Below are positions 51,517-63,190 of a stretch of DNA of 64,000 nucleotides, in pieces. The DNA comes from Sipunculus nudus (taxonomy: Eukaryota; Annelida; Sipuncula; Golfingiida; Sipunculidae), in assembly GCA_026874595.1 (NCBI GenBank), contig CM049313.1, positions 44,360,659-44,424,658 of the forward strand, given 5' to 3'. The position numbers and the translations under genes are program-made. The notes beneath the pieces were generated by a model, which saw only the letters and a program-made list of their open reading frames with translations, was not told the origin of the DNA and searched no databases. How positions within the stretch are numbered: the stretch's first letter is position 1; every line of letters starts with the position of its first letter.

Positions 51517-53792
51517 AGTTATGTGATTGCTGAAGGAACCAACAGTGCTCTATCAACGGGATGCAAACAGCTAACACAGATTTTATCATCAAATCATTAA
51601 TCGTTGAAACGTATAAGGCAATTGTCTTTTGCCCATCGTCATATAATTTCAATCTAAAGCGTGGTTGTGTTGTCACGTGACTGTTTAATTCAAGATGGAA
51701 TCCAAATGGCCTTCAAGATCCTAGATTGCATATAAATCATATATTTTTTTATCCTAGTGTATGAAATTGGTATTAACTACAAGGTTATCGGAGTCCATTG
51801 AAATCAAATGATCGCACAGAACTGGTAAATCCAAAACGGCGTCCAAAATGGCTGTCGATTACAGGTTATTTACAAATACACGGTCATAGGTTTTTGGTAG
51901 ATTTCTGTCTGTTCTTAACCAGCTAATAAAAAGACTAAGGGATAATTGCAATGGTGTCGATTGATTGGAGACTACATTAGTAAGATTGTTTCCACTAATG
52001 GAAATAATGCCGACTTCTAATTTGCATATTGAATTCATTAAGTGGCAGTTTGAAATGATTCGACATACTCTTCTACCATTAAATTTTAGGTGCGGACGCC
52101 GATGCACGCTTCACTCGTATAAATGAGGGTTTGACTGCCGGGCAACATGCAATCTTATAAAGCATTGAAAAGAAAAATACACGCACATTAACATATTCAA
52201 CTTTTTTCATTACCATTTAAACTATATTAACAGGCATTTGTCTTCTTTTAAAGACAACGCTGGTTTGAATTGAATCCAAATAATATATTGTTTCAGCATG
52301 TTATGTATAGTATGTATAACCTATATAGCGAGCATCCATATATACACAAATGATGCCTAGCTATATGGAAACATCCAGGGCTATAACAATGAATATTAGC
52401 TTTCTGTGGAAGACATATTCAATCTAAACCAGAGGGTTTCATGTTTTCTCAATTTCCTTTGGATAAAGGCCACCCGTTATTACCATAGAATGGCCTTAAT
52501 TAACTCGACGACACTTCTTAAATGTAATGGTTGTTGTTTTCATTTTGACATTTATATATAATAGTAAACGAGCAGTATGATTTTGTTTGGTAACTGATCC
52601 GTGCTAAGGTTTGGAAGTGGTACGGTATGTGTGAAGATTCATGGGTATAACAAATTCTCCACCCATCTAGACACTTCATACCATAACTATCTTATGAAGC
52701 TACTGTCATAGAAAATATGCAATAAGGTTTCTTTATATGTTTCATAAAGTATTTACTCATGTTCTATTAAGCCAGCTTTTGCAAGAACTGGATTAAGTGA
52801 AATAAATCTTTGAAAATCTAAATTAAAATTATATAAGTTTTGTTGATATAGTTATCGAACATATATTTTTAAAAGCCTATATATTTGTTTCTTTATCTCT
52901 TTATCTTTTCAGTGTGCAAAATCTTGATTCTACCTTTAAATACAATTTTCTGGATGTACATATTTCATTTAAGAAATCAATTAATTCTGCTTTTACAGGC
53001 CTCGACGTTTGAATAATATTATTGATATTATTTGCTGTAACATAATCTTCTTCAGTTTCTTATATCTTTTGTCCGTTTTGTAGGAATTGCATGTATAAAA
53101 CTGTTATAAGCTATAACCTTAAATCAATGCCATAGATCTATTTTTATTTGTTCAAATTGTAAATGTGTATAATTTTTAAAATTCCTTTATCAAATAATGC
53201 ATGTATTTTATACCAACTTCATATCATTTTTTATATAATGTAATTTCACCATTTATTTTCAAGTGCGAATTATCCATAGAGACTAAGAGAAATACTCAAT
53301 TCCTGTTTCTGGAATACAACATTTCTACTTGCACCATAAATATAAAACTTCTTCCCAAAACAAAGAAATATTGCTTAAACAGAGTTATTCAAGATCCTCA
53401 GCTGTTACATTGCATTTAAATAAGCATTCAGTTAAATTACTGAAACTCAGCAATCTGTTAATCCAAGTAATAAATGCTTGTAATTTTGACTACATGTCAC
53501 CATATACAGACCAAAATTACATTCGGATTTTATCGCAGCAAGTCATTTTGTTTTGTCCATTTTGTTTTTCCATATAAAACTGTAAAATCTGCATATTATT
53601 TCTTTAAAATATGATACAGGTGGCTCAGAGAGCACTGACAGTTGAAATGTTGTTGTGAAATCAATTGTTTTTATATCTGTGATTTTGCCAAGTGGTGTTA
53701 AATCTCTTTTGGATCAAATATTAGTAATTTTATTTTTTCTAGGAATGGAAAAAAATAACTTAATAGTGACTTTGAAGTTTCTGTTAATACAT
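50851..53792. other. AT-rich region, no gene
   Basis: It holds (TA)n at 51450-51513. Nothing else recognisable; open frames of up to 82 codons lack domains. Confidence 0.6.
51450..51513. repeat. (TA)n microsatellite
   Basis: Uninterrupted TA run of about 64 bp. Confidence 0.95.
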
Positions 53793-54544
53793 TATTACGG
53801 AACTTAATATAAACAGATCACGTATGCGTGATGAACACAAATTTTGTAATGGAGATAAAAATAATCAGATTATGTAACACTAGGCAGCGTGAAATGTCTA
53901 GGGGAATGAATAAAGAAGTCAGTGTTTTTTTTGTCAAGAAATAACTATAATTTATTCTAAAAACAACCCTAACATTACAATACACTAAATCAATACAATT
54001 GTACAGTAAAACAGCGGTATAACAACACATCAATACAATCACACAGAAAAATAAACAATGTGCACAGTACCTGGATACCAACACCGTCACAACGATAAGT
54101 TCTTTAAATGTATACTCTCAGAGTACAACTCTTGTAACAATCCAGAAAGTAAACTGAAGTCCAAATGCACAAAATCCGGGAGAAAGAAAATCTGTAATTG
54201 CCGCACTCGTCGGATAAGGTCCAAGAAACTGAAACACGCTTCTGCGTCCGCTGGAAATCTTCTCTGCTCTCTCTGTCGGCTCTAAAACACAGCTCCTTTA
54301 TATACTCTTCATCCCCAAGCCGAGAATTTTCCACTTCTCGAACAGTCTAAAAGATCTTACACAACACAGTAAACACGCGTTACAGGAATCATCTAGATGA
54401 ACACCGCTGCGCGTGTCTCCACACACCAGGGTCCATGTGACCTCGGCCAGGATAGAAAGCCCCTAGCTAGCATGACAGCGAGAGTTAACCCAGTACGGAT
54501 TAAACATAGAGTGCAACAACGACACGAGTTACACCCATGTAACT
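53793..54544 (-). mobile_element. Solo LTR, subtype B-like, minus strand
   Basis: The plus strand reads ATTACGGAACTTAATATAAA, AGATCACGTATGCGTGATGA and CTAGGGGAATGAATAAAGAA, the reverse complement of the LTR ends at 8340-8484 and 14100-14246. It ends near GTAACT (the LTR start). About 750 bp, no coding region. No clear 4-bp target duplication was seen. Confidence 0.85.
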
Positions 54545-54889
54545 AAAGATATTAATTTTCTAACCACTAACAATATGAGAAACTGTTTATTCAATGTTTT
54601 TTTACAACTACATGTTCACCACTGATAAATAATGTGGTATCGACAGCAAATTTAAAAAGAACGTGCTTCATATTGTCAACCTCTATAACCTTAGCATTAT
54701 TTGTTCACTCCAATCCTTGCAGCCAGTAATTTTGAACCAATGCTAAATAAACTAGATGACCTGAGGTCACGCGCTTGCCGGAAATGATGTAAGGTTAGTC
54801 AGATGAACGAGCAGTGTCAAAGTGAAAGAAAATAATCCACAGTTTGTGAAGAAAGAACCAATATTAACAAAGTTCTAAAGAAAATAAGA
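54545..54889. other. Spacer
   Basis: No gene or repeat recognised. Confidence 0.55.
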
Positions 54890-56020
54890 TTTTGATATAT
54901 TTTGATCACCTTGACCTTGACCTTTGACTTATTTGAATAATAAACATAGGACTTCCAGATATCATCACGATATATGACAAGTGTAATTTACAAAACGATT
55001 CCTTCAAAACTGTGGCCAGTAGAATGCTACATGTGAGACGCAAGAACCAGGAAGCAGGCGAAATTGAGGACAACTGACAAACAGACAAACATACTGACCC
55101 AAGATTGAGAACAGATGACTTAATCATGTTATGAAGAAACCTAAGAGGAAGATAATAAGCTATAATTTATGTAAATGAGGTTAATAGTTTTGGAGATATG
55201 GCCAAAAAATGATATGTTGTGCAAGTTTGAGTGCACCGCCCCCTAGCGGCCAATTCTGCAAAATGAAAAATCGGTTTCGAGATATTAGTGTAAGACATAA
55301 GATGTAATAGTTTTAAAAGGATTCTTTCAAAACTGTGGCCTGTAGAATGCTATATGTGAGACGCAAGAACCGGCAAGCAAGCGAATTTGAGGACAACTGA
55401 GAAACAGACGGACACACAGACAAAGTGACTCAAGATTGAGACCAAATGAATACACCAGGTTTTTTGGAAAGACCCAGAGGAAGAAAATAAGCTATAGTTT
55501 ATGTAAATGATGTTTATAGTTTTTTAGATATGGCCAAAAAATGATATGTTGTGAAAGTTTGAGTGCACCGCCCCCTAGCGGCCAATTCTGGAAAATGAAA
55601 AATCGGTTTCGAGATATTAGTGTAAGACATAAGATGTAATAGTTTTAAAAGGATTCTTTCAAAACTGTGGCCTGTAGAATGCTATATGTGAGAAGCAAGA
55701 ACCGGCAAGCAAGCGGATTTGAGGACAACTGAGAAACAGACGGACACACAGACAAAATGACACAAGATTGAGAGCAGATGACTAAACGAGTTCATGAAGA
55801 AGACTTAGAGGAAAAAAATACACTATAGTTTTTGTAATTGAGGCTTATAATTTTGGAGATATTGCCAAAACATGATATGTTGGAGAGGTTTGCACCCAGC
55901 GCCCCCTAGCGGCCGAATTAAAAAAATGAAAAATTGATTTCGAGATAATAGTGTAGGACTTAAGATATGTCAGTTTCAAAAAGATTCCTGCAAAACTGTG
56001 GCCTCCAGTGCAAGATTACT
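54890..56020. repeat. About 332-bp tandem repeat, three units
   Basis: GCCCCCTAGCGGCC recurs at 55238, 55570 and 55901 and AAAACTGTGGCC also recurs with the period. A diverged partial unit follows at 56325-56470 (GACCTTGACCTTGACATTTG, AAAATTGTGGCCTGTAGAG). Each unit contains ACAGACGGACACACAGACAAA. Not coding. Confidence 0.9.
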
Positions 56021-57536
56021 GAAATCTCGCAATATCTCGTTTGACGAGATATTATACGAGATATTGTGAGACTCTTAATAGAATCTTGTAGTACTAGGTG
56101 AATGCTACCTGAAGCAAAAAACTAGACCTCTGTAGCTTTAAAACTGACAAATTTAGAAAAATATCAGCACTTTTTCCCAAAAATGCGTTACCATGGTTAC
56201 CGCAAATTGAGTCAGCTACACACCAGAAGACAGGCCTTGGAATGACGATTAAAATGAGCTACTGTTGAAGTAGATACGATCAATATTAACACAGATATGA
56301 ACAAAAAACCGTTTTGTATACTTTTGATGACCTTGACCTTGACATTTGACCTATAATGCCCAAAAACAATAGGCCTCCGGGACTTTTGCTTGTCTACCAG
56401 CTGTATAAGTTTGAAAGCAATTGCTGGAAAATTGTGGCCTGTAGAGAGTACACAGACAGACAGACAAACAAACAAACAAACAGACAAACAGACATCCGCG
56501 ACTGACCAACCTGCTTGCAGAAATCGAAGATTTCCGGCAAGCAAAAATGCGAATAAAAGGTGTCCGTAAAATGGAGGTGCCCTTAGTACAGAGTTGCCCG
56601 TAAGGAGAGGTTCCCCTGTAGTGTGACATATGAAGAGTTTAGCTCCATTGGGACCAATGTCAATGTCCAATACTTCTGGCTGAGGGTGCTTAATCTGCTT
56701 CATTCCCTATACAGATATACAAATCACCAGACAGAAAACTTAATCAATCAGCTCTTTGTCACCCAAGGCCGTTTCTGTGGATGCGACTTGATGGAAAACA
56801 TACCAGTAATGAAAAGTGTATTGTTGATGTCCGAGCGCTGTAGAGAAACATTCTTATAATGATGGTGTTAAACCTCTGCGTGGTCTCACCGTGCACTTTA
56901 TTGTGTATATAATGAAGGTTTGGGAATGGCTCGCATGAAATTTTGTCACAAAAACTATTTAATGAATGTTGTCCGGAAAGCAGGAGTCTTTTAGAGATGC
57001 CAGACGTGCTTGTAAGATTTGTAACATATCATTCGGAGGACATGATCAGCTTGATTCAGAGGATATCAAGCACAATGACAGAGCCATAGCTTTTCTCTCT
57101 GTTGTCATTCAGACGACAAACTAATCAATAATGATGAGGTAAAATTCATCTGCTCTTTTTGACATCCGCTCCTTTAAACAACTATGGAAGTATTCTTGAT
57201 ATCTTTATGTTAGCTTCGGATAGATATATTTGTATAAGATACAGAAATAATTTTTTTGAAGGTTTGGTTTGATGAATGGTGAAGCTACTTGCATTTACTA
57301 ACTTAACATGCTCTGTCCTAACCGTCATAGAATTATGTAGAGCATTTGACAGTAGTGATAGAAATGATTACAGCTTCTTTACCGTAACTGCATGAAGAAT
57401 GTGATATGGGGGGGGGGGGGGCTGTCACATATAGGTCAAATTATCTGTTGAAGGTTTAGGTGGCAACTAAACATTTGTTTGATCATTCAGTTTTCACTTC
57501 TACTCCTCATGACCTTCTACACGTTTCTCTCAACAG
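56021..57536. other. Non-coding region
   Basis: A hairpin at 56027-56078 (CAATATCTCGT / ACGAGATATTG), a partial tandem-repeat unit at 56325-56470 with ACAGACAGACAAAC repeats, and a G run at 57408-57421. No gene; the frames of 78-163 codons have no domain. Confidence 0.55.
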
Positions 57537-58618
57537 CCTACCTGAGCAGCTTACCCTGGGCCTACCTGAGCAGCTTTCCCTGGGCCTACCTGAGCAGCTT
57601 ACCCTGGGCCTACCTGAGCAGCTTTCCCTGGGCCTACCTGAGCAGCTTACCCTGGGCCTACCTGAGCAGCTTTCCCTGGACCTACCTGAGCAGCTTACCC
57701 TGGGCCTACCTGAGCAGCTTACCTTAGGCCTACCTGAGCAGCTTAGCCTGGGCCTACCTGAGCAGCTTACCTTAGGCCTACCTGAGCAGCTTACCCTGGG
57801 CCTACCTGAGCAGCTTACCTTAGGCCTACCTGAGCAGCTTAGCCTGGGCCTACCTGAGCAGCTTACCTTAGGCCTACCTGAGCAGCATACCCTGGGCCTA
57901 CCTGAGCAGCTTACCCTGGGCCTACCTGAGCAGCTTACCCTGGGCCTACCTGAGCAGCTTACCCTGGGCCTACCTGAGCAGCTTACCCTGGGCCTACCTG
58001 AGCAGCTTACCCTGGGCCTACCTGAGCAGCTTACCCTGGGCCTACCTGAGCAGCTTACATTGGGCCTACCTGAGCAGCTTACATTAGGCCTACCTGAGCA
58101 GCTTACCCTGGGCCTACCTGAGCAGCTTACCCTGGGCCTACCTGAGCAGCTTACCCTGGGCCTACCTGAGCAGCTTAGCCTGGGCCTACCTGAGCAGCTT
58201 AGCCTGGGCCTACCTGAGCAGCTTACCCTGGGCCTACCTGAGCAGCTTACCCTGGGCCTACCTGAGCAGCTTACCCTGGGCCTACCTGAGCAGCTTACCC
58301 TGGGCCTACCTGAGCAGCTTACCCTGGGCCTACCTGAGCAGCTTACCCTGGGCCTACCTGAGCAGCTTACCCTGGGCCTACCTGAGCAGCTTACCCTTGG
58401 CCTACCTGAGCAGCTTACCCTGGGCCTACCTGAGCAGCTTACCCTGGGCCTACCTGAGCAGCTTACCCTGGGCCTACCTGAGCAGCTTACCCTGGGCCTA
58501 CCTGAGCAGCTTACCTTAGGCCTACCTGAGCAGCTTACCCTGGGCCTACCTGAGCAGCTTACCCTGGGCCTACCTGAGCAGCTTACCCTGGGCCTACCTG
58601 AGCAGCTTACCCTGGGCG
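57537..58618. repeat. 24-bp minisatellite, about 45 units
   Basis: The unit CTACCTGAGCAGCTTACCCTGGGC is repeated in tandem for 1.08 kb with few variants (TTTCCC, TTAGCC, TTACCTTA, TTACATT). Because 24 is a multiple of three, it gives long frames: LPEQLTLG repeats on the plus strand and RPRVSCSG repeats on the minus strand. No signal peptide, splice context or flanking domain supports either as a gene. Confidence 0.97.
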
Positions 58619-59118
58619 TTGGGAATAATACAGATATGTCTCCTGCAGGAAAGGAATGTTCGGCCCATTGTTTACGAAATAACAACCCACGCGGGTTAAG
58701 ACATTACAAGCCAACCATGGGAGTTTTAGTGTATTTTGGATAGGTTCAAGATATTACCTTTATTTTATTTCACGTCATATATCGGAATATGCCCCTTTAA
58801 ACAAGCCGACATCTCTCATCCAACTTTGAAGGTAATTTGTTATACAACTAGTCGACTGACGTATTAATTGCTTTATAAACCTTAATGTGCCGTGTTTTTC
58901 TGCTAATAAAGACTTCTGCTCACTACCAGTCTTATTTATTTTTTTTTTTTTTTATAATTTGTGACAATGCAGCAGATCTGCTCCTATACAGGCCATATTT
59001 TAAGCATGTATTTTAATGAAACATTCAATACTTTTTTTTCAATTTTTCAAGTGTCACTTGTTTACCAATTTTTTTCAAAGTTTGTAGGTTACACGCACAC
59101 ACACATATATATGTATGT

Positions 59119-59120
<2 letters not shown>
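58619..59120. other. Spacer
   Basis: No gene. A T run lies at 58936-58952. Confidence 0.55.

Positions 59121-59169
<49 letters not shown>
59121..59169. repeat. (TA)n microsatellite
   Basis: TA run after CA/TATG repeats at 59093-59120. Confidence 0.95.
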
Positions 59170-59172
<3 letters not shown>

Positions 59173-60414
59173 CTGGCCGAATGACGCAACTTGAATTTAC
59201 ACATGAGCTTAATGGAGATAAAACGGTGCCATGAGTAATACCTGTAAGTGTCAAAATAACCATTAAGCATAAAAAAGTGGTAAACAATTTTAGATGTCAT
59301 ATCGAACTATGTGAAACTATCTGAGGTCAACATGAGTACCAATAATCAAGGCAGTCCATGAAAAATTGATGCGTTTGTATGAATTTGGACACAAAATGGA
59401 CAGATTTTAGTTAAAGAGTCTCAGTCATGTTCTTGAAGATCATTTCTGACCAAATCATGATGCAACTTTGTTGGACCATATAGGAAATATGGATATTAAC
59501 AACACTGCGTCTAACACCGTTTTAATTTATTTCAAATTGCAAAATTACAGCCACAATATTCCAAAATTTTCTACACGATCTCTCCCTATGCCTCACTGTA
59601 TGACCCTCGCCCCCTATTTTGAAATCCTCCCCTGTTAACCTTCTAACTTTACGACACATTACACTCGATTGATCGACTGTTATATTGCCGATAAGAATGC
59701 TTAAGATATGGCGATATAACTTTTTATCAAAACTTATAAAACAATTTCAGGCTCTTCATGTGTAAAATTACAGGTGATCAATGTCCGAAGTTACCGTTGG
59801 AGGGAGTTCAACTCCAACAACGGAAACTTTAGCCTTGAGGTCTGTGAAAAGTACACGGGTTTCTGAACCGCACGAGAGTAAAGCTCACGCCAGACCTTGC
59901 CTCGAGGCACCTCCTCAGAAGGGCACTGTTTGAACCACTTTTGTAATAACGTTCACTATTGTAATAATTATTACAATAGCTAGGGGTTGGTAGGGGCCAT
60001 TTTTTTGCCAACCACAATTGTAATAACGGTCACTGAAAGCAAAAACTGGCCCTCACCAACTACAATGATTTTTCACACATAAAATAATATCCGATAATTT
60101 TTTAAAACAAATCATGGAAGTTTTGGGTAAATTTTGCGTCCTAAGTTTAATGCATGCTATAAATACGATGACCCTGCTACGCGATACGCCATTACAATGG
60201 AACTACTTCAGGTGCCCAGGAGGGCACCGACTGGCGTGATAATTACTCTCCTGCTGCTGAATTATCTCTCTAGCTTTCCTTGTAAGGGAAGGTTATTCCT
60301 GCGGGCGTGGACGTTTGGCAGCCTTAGTCACAATGAAATATATTAATGTAGACTTGATTGAGCCAGGATTGAGGGAGGAGAGGGGGCCGTTATATTTGGC
60401 AAAGGCAAATGATG

Positions 60415-60418
<4 letters not shown>
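59170..60418. other. Non-coding region
   Basis: No gene. It contains a perfect 24-bp palindrome at 59956-59979 and repeats of TTGTAATAACG(G/T)TCACT at 59940 and 60019. Confidence 0.55.

Positions 60419-60478
<60 letters not shown>
60419..60478. repeat. (TA)n microsatellite
   Basis: Uninterrupted TA run of about 60 bp. Confidence 0.95.
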
Positions 60479-60479
<1 letters not shown>

Positions 60480-61312
60480 CTCTGAAGAAAAACTTTTGCT
60501 TTTATAAACAACTCAGGATATGTCAAATACACTGAATGATCCATGGATTAGCTTATTACTTGATCAAAGGTAATCAAACAATATTACACCTCACCTAATA
60601 TAAGTAGTTGAGCCTATACTGTGTTAATTGTGAGGTGATGCAAGAAATATCCACATCAAATGGTAATTCTTACATATAGACCAGCAAAGTATCTAATTTG
60701 GTAAGTCAGCTCTATATTGTCAGCTTGTTGTCAAAATAAAAAAATAGAAATTATGGAGTATCACACTGAAATAAAGAATACATTCATTTGCCAGTGTTAA
60801 GCCTGTGTGTCAGACTGCCGGCAAGGTCAAATTCCCCTGCCGGCTGTTTAGCCTGTGGGCTAAACTGCCGGCACCCTGCCGGTTGTTTAGCCACTTCCTT
60901 AACAGAAATGTGTCCGACTGATTAGCGTACGAATTTATGAACTTGTTGTGCCGGGTGTGTCAGCTGTGAAAGCATCAAACTGAAAACCTACGTAATTCCA
61001 TAACACATTTTTAAAAATACCTTATTTGCGCCATATCATAACAAGGCTGTGATATTTTATCCATGCGTTTTATCCATATTCTCTTTATATATAAAACCCA
61101 TAATCACTATTTTTTCTCTTCCCCGAGTAAAGTCTAAAAATTAAATCGGACAACATAAGCTCAATGTAACTGACACCACAAAAGCGGATCCAAGGGGGGG
61201 GGGGGGGGGCGGGGTCCGGACCCGCCATTTTCAGCCACCTTTTTCAGCCCTATTTTGTGAGGGTTTCAATCCATTTTTTTGCAGCCTGGATCCCCCTTTT
61301 CCGGACCTTTCC

Positions 61313-61315
<3 letters not shown>
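60479..61315. other. Non-coding region
   Basis: No gene. A GC-rich hairpin region with CTGCCGGC repeats lies at 60815-60895 and a G run at 61193-61210. Confidence 0.55.

Positions 61316-61348
<33 letters not shown>
61316..61348. repeat. (TA)n microsatellite
   Basis: Short TA run. Confidence 0.9.
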
Positions 61349-61352
<4 letters not shown>

Positions 61353-61369
61353 TATGCATGATATATTGT

Positions 61370-61436
61370 CTTCCAGACTCGTTCTGTTCCTAAATCCGGG
61401 ATTCGCAGCTTCACCAGTGAATTACGGGCGAGAGAT
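61370..61436 (-). pseudogene. Possible astacin exon remnant, minus strand
   Basis: A CTCAG acceptor on the minus strand opens a frame SLARNSLVKLRIPDLGTERVWK that is phase-compatible with the minus exon at 62475-62568. RNS and ERVW are loosely like the start of astacin catalytic domains. No good donor; the frame runs into the TA repeat. Very uncertain. Confidence 0.2.
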
Positions 61437-61456
61437 CTGAGGTAATCCATCACTCT

Positions 61457-61779
61457 TTAGTTTATCGAAAATAGAATAACATAGTTTATCAAAAATAGAA
61501 TAACATAGTTTATCAAAAATAGAATAACATAGTTTTTCAAAAATAGAATAACATAGTTTATCAAAAATAGAATAACATAGTTTATCAAAAATAGAATAAC
61601 ATAGTTTATAAAAAATAGAATAACATAGTTTATCAAAAATGGAATAACATAGTTTATCAAAAATAGAATAACATAGTTTATCAAAATAGAATAACATAGT
61701 TTATCAAAAATAGATTAACATAGTTTATCAAAAATAGAATAACATAGTTTATCAAAAATAGAATAACATAGTTTATCAC
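61457..61779. repeat. 24-bp minisatellite, about 13 units
   Basis: The unit ATAGTTTATCAAAAATAGAATAAC is in tandem with few changes. Its minus-strand frame reads FDKLCYSI over and over; not a gene. Confidence 0.95.
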
Positions 61780-62474
61780 TTACAGTTCTGATCACTGATA
61801 AGGTCTGTGCTTCCTTGACATACGGCTACGTTAAAATTATTTCTTACTTTAATTGTCTGAATGGAGGTATTGTCTGAAAAGTACATGTAATACGTATTGT
61901 ACCTGATAAGGCTGACAAATACGCTGCCCTAGTATCTATAAGTGATAGGTCCTTAAATTGGTTAAGATTTGTTTTAACTTCTGTATTTATCATTGGAGTT
62001 AATGGAATATAAATGGGCCATTGCAATATCCTAGAGTTATCTTCTGGCTGTTTATTTGTGCGTTTGGTAAATGTGTTTATGGCTCTCGCTTTGCAACATA
62101 TACTGTGCCGTTCTGTACAAAATCAAGCCACATTCAGACCCTAGCATTTAATATTTTCACTGAGCTTTCAGAGATCTAACTGTGAAATCAAGTGAAAGGT
62201 ATGTGTATACTTAAATATTCTGAAACTTTTCGATATTGAGTATGGCACCTGCTTTTTGTCCAGCGTCAGTCTGTACTTTGAAGACTGTTTTCATGACCTT
62301 ACCCGTGCGATTCCTAAAATATGGACAGAGAAGTTCAGTGGATACGACATTATGATATACATACTAATATACAACCCTATATGAATGAAGTCAGGCAACA
62401 AGAATAAATAAGACTAAATACGATAAATATGTAATAATGGAAAACTATATTAAATATGGTAAAAGAATACCTAC
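61780..62474. other. Non-coding stretch
   Basis: No gene or repeat recognised. If the minus-strand astacin gene is real this is its intron. Confidence 0.5.
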
Positions 62475-62568
62475 AGGCGTTCTATCTCGTCTCTTTGTTC
62501 ACGAGTGAATCTCATGTCCATGTCCACTTTGACGGACCTGTCGCTATCGAAAACGTCAATCACGTGAC
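62475..62568 (-). CDS. Astacin propeptide-type exon of a second gene
   Basis: On the minus strand a CCACAG acceptor and a GTAGGT donor bound 94 nt reading HVIDVFDSDRSVKVDMDMRF then TREQRDEIER. It has exactly the length and phases (1 in, 2 out) of exon b (15153-15246). The VxVxxDM block, with the Asp expected to cap the zinc in the zymogen, aligns without gaps. DM...T-x-EQR is usual in astacin propeptides. Later exons would lie to the left on the minus strand; none were found with confidence, so it may be a relic. The earlier exon would lie to its right, perhaps outside the window. Confidence 0.55.
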
Positions 62569-63111
62569 CTGTGGCCAAACGCAATAGAAACCTGATACCT
62601 GCTGCCTGGCAGTCGGCGGCTGTTTTGGGCTTCTTGCATATTATCAGGCCAACTTATTACACGCAACTGTTGCTTTGAGTGATCGAAGCGGTCAGGAAAT
62701 TACCAAATGTAGGTATCACGTGACCCACTCATAAAGGTCAAGTCTTTACATGCATGGGCGTAGAGTCCTTCAAGTGAGTCACGATCATAAACAGATTAAT
62801 ACAAATACAATATTTTAATAAAGCATAGGCGCAATTTGTTGTGGGCCAAGGTGAAAAAGTCACCTTTTCAACCAGCGTGGAAATGCCATAAAATATCCCC
62901 CCCCCCAACCCCCCTTTACACACAAACACATATTTTGGGAATTACAAAGATCATCATTCTGTCATAAAAGTATGATCTCATTTAAACACATGAAAAAAGA
63001 TAGGGTATTTACAATAACGTGTCATAGTGTTACAAAGTTCGTCAATAGCAACAGAAAATCCCCCTTGATCTTTAAAGAGCAATGAAACTAACCGCATTAC
63101 GAACATCAGGC
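62569..63111. other. Non-coding stretch
   Basis: No gene. C run at 62898-62906. Confidence 0.5.
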
Positions 63112-63190
63112 ATGTTGGTTTAGGGGCAGAGCACACGACTCAAAGCCGGGAGATCGTGACTTCATATATCTCACGGCTCCTGCAAAGTGT
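63112..63190 (+). repeat. tRNA-derived SINE head
   Basis: TGGTTTAGGGGCAGAGC resembles a Pol III A box, followed by an anticodon-arm-like ACGACTCAAAGCCGGGAGATCGTGA and a decayed B box. Degenerate, so not a functional tRNA gene. Confidence 0.45.

Noticed and set aside
54058-54334. Frames on both strands with Cys and Arg/Lys-rich sequence
   Set aside because: Lie inside the minus-strand solo LTR and match other LTR copies.
57460-58743. 427-codon frame of LPEQLTLG repeats as a repeat protein gene
   Set aside because: The period is a multiple of three, so long frames arise on both strands by default. No domain, signal peptide or splice support.
61422-61697. Minus-strand frame of FDKLCYSI repeats
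   Set aside because: By-product of the 24-bp minisatellite.
63112-63190. Functional tRNA gene
   Set aside because: A-box-like start, but the B box is decayed and no full cloverleaf could be drawn, so a SINE remnant is more likely.
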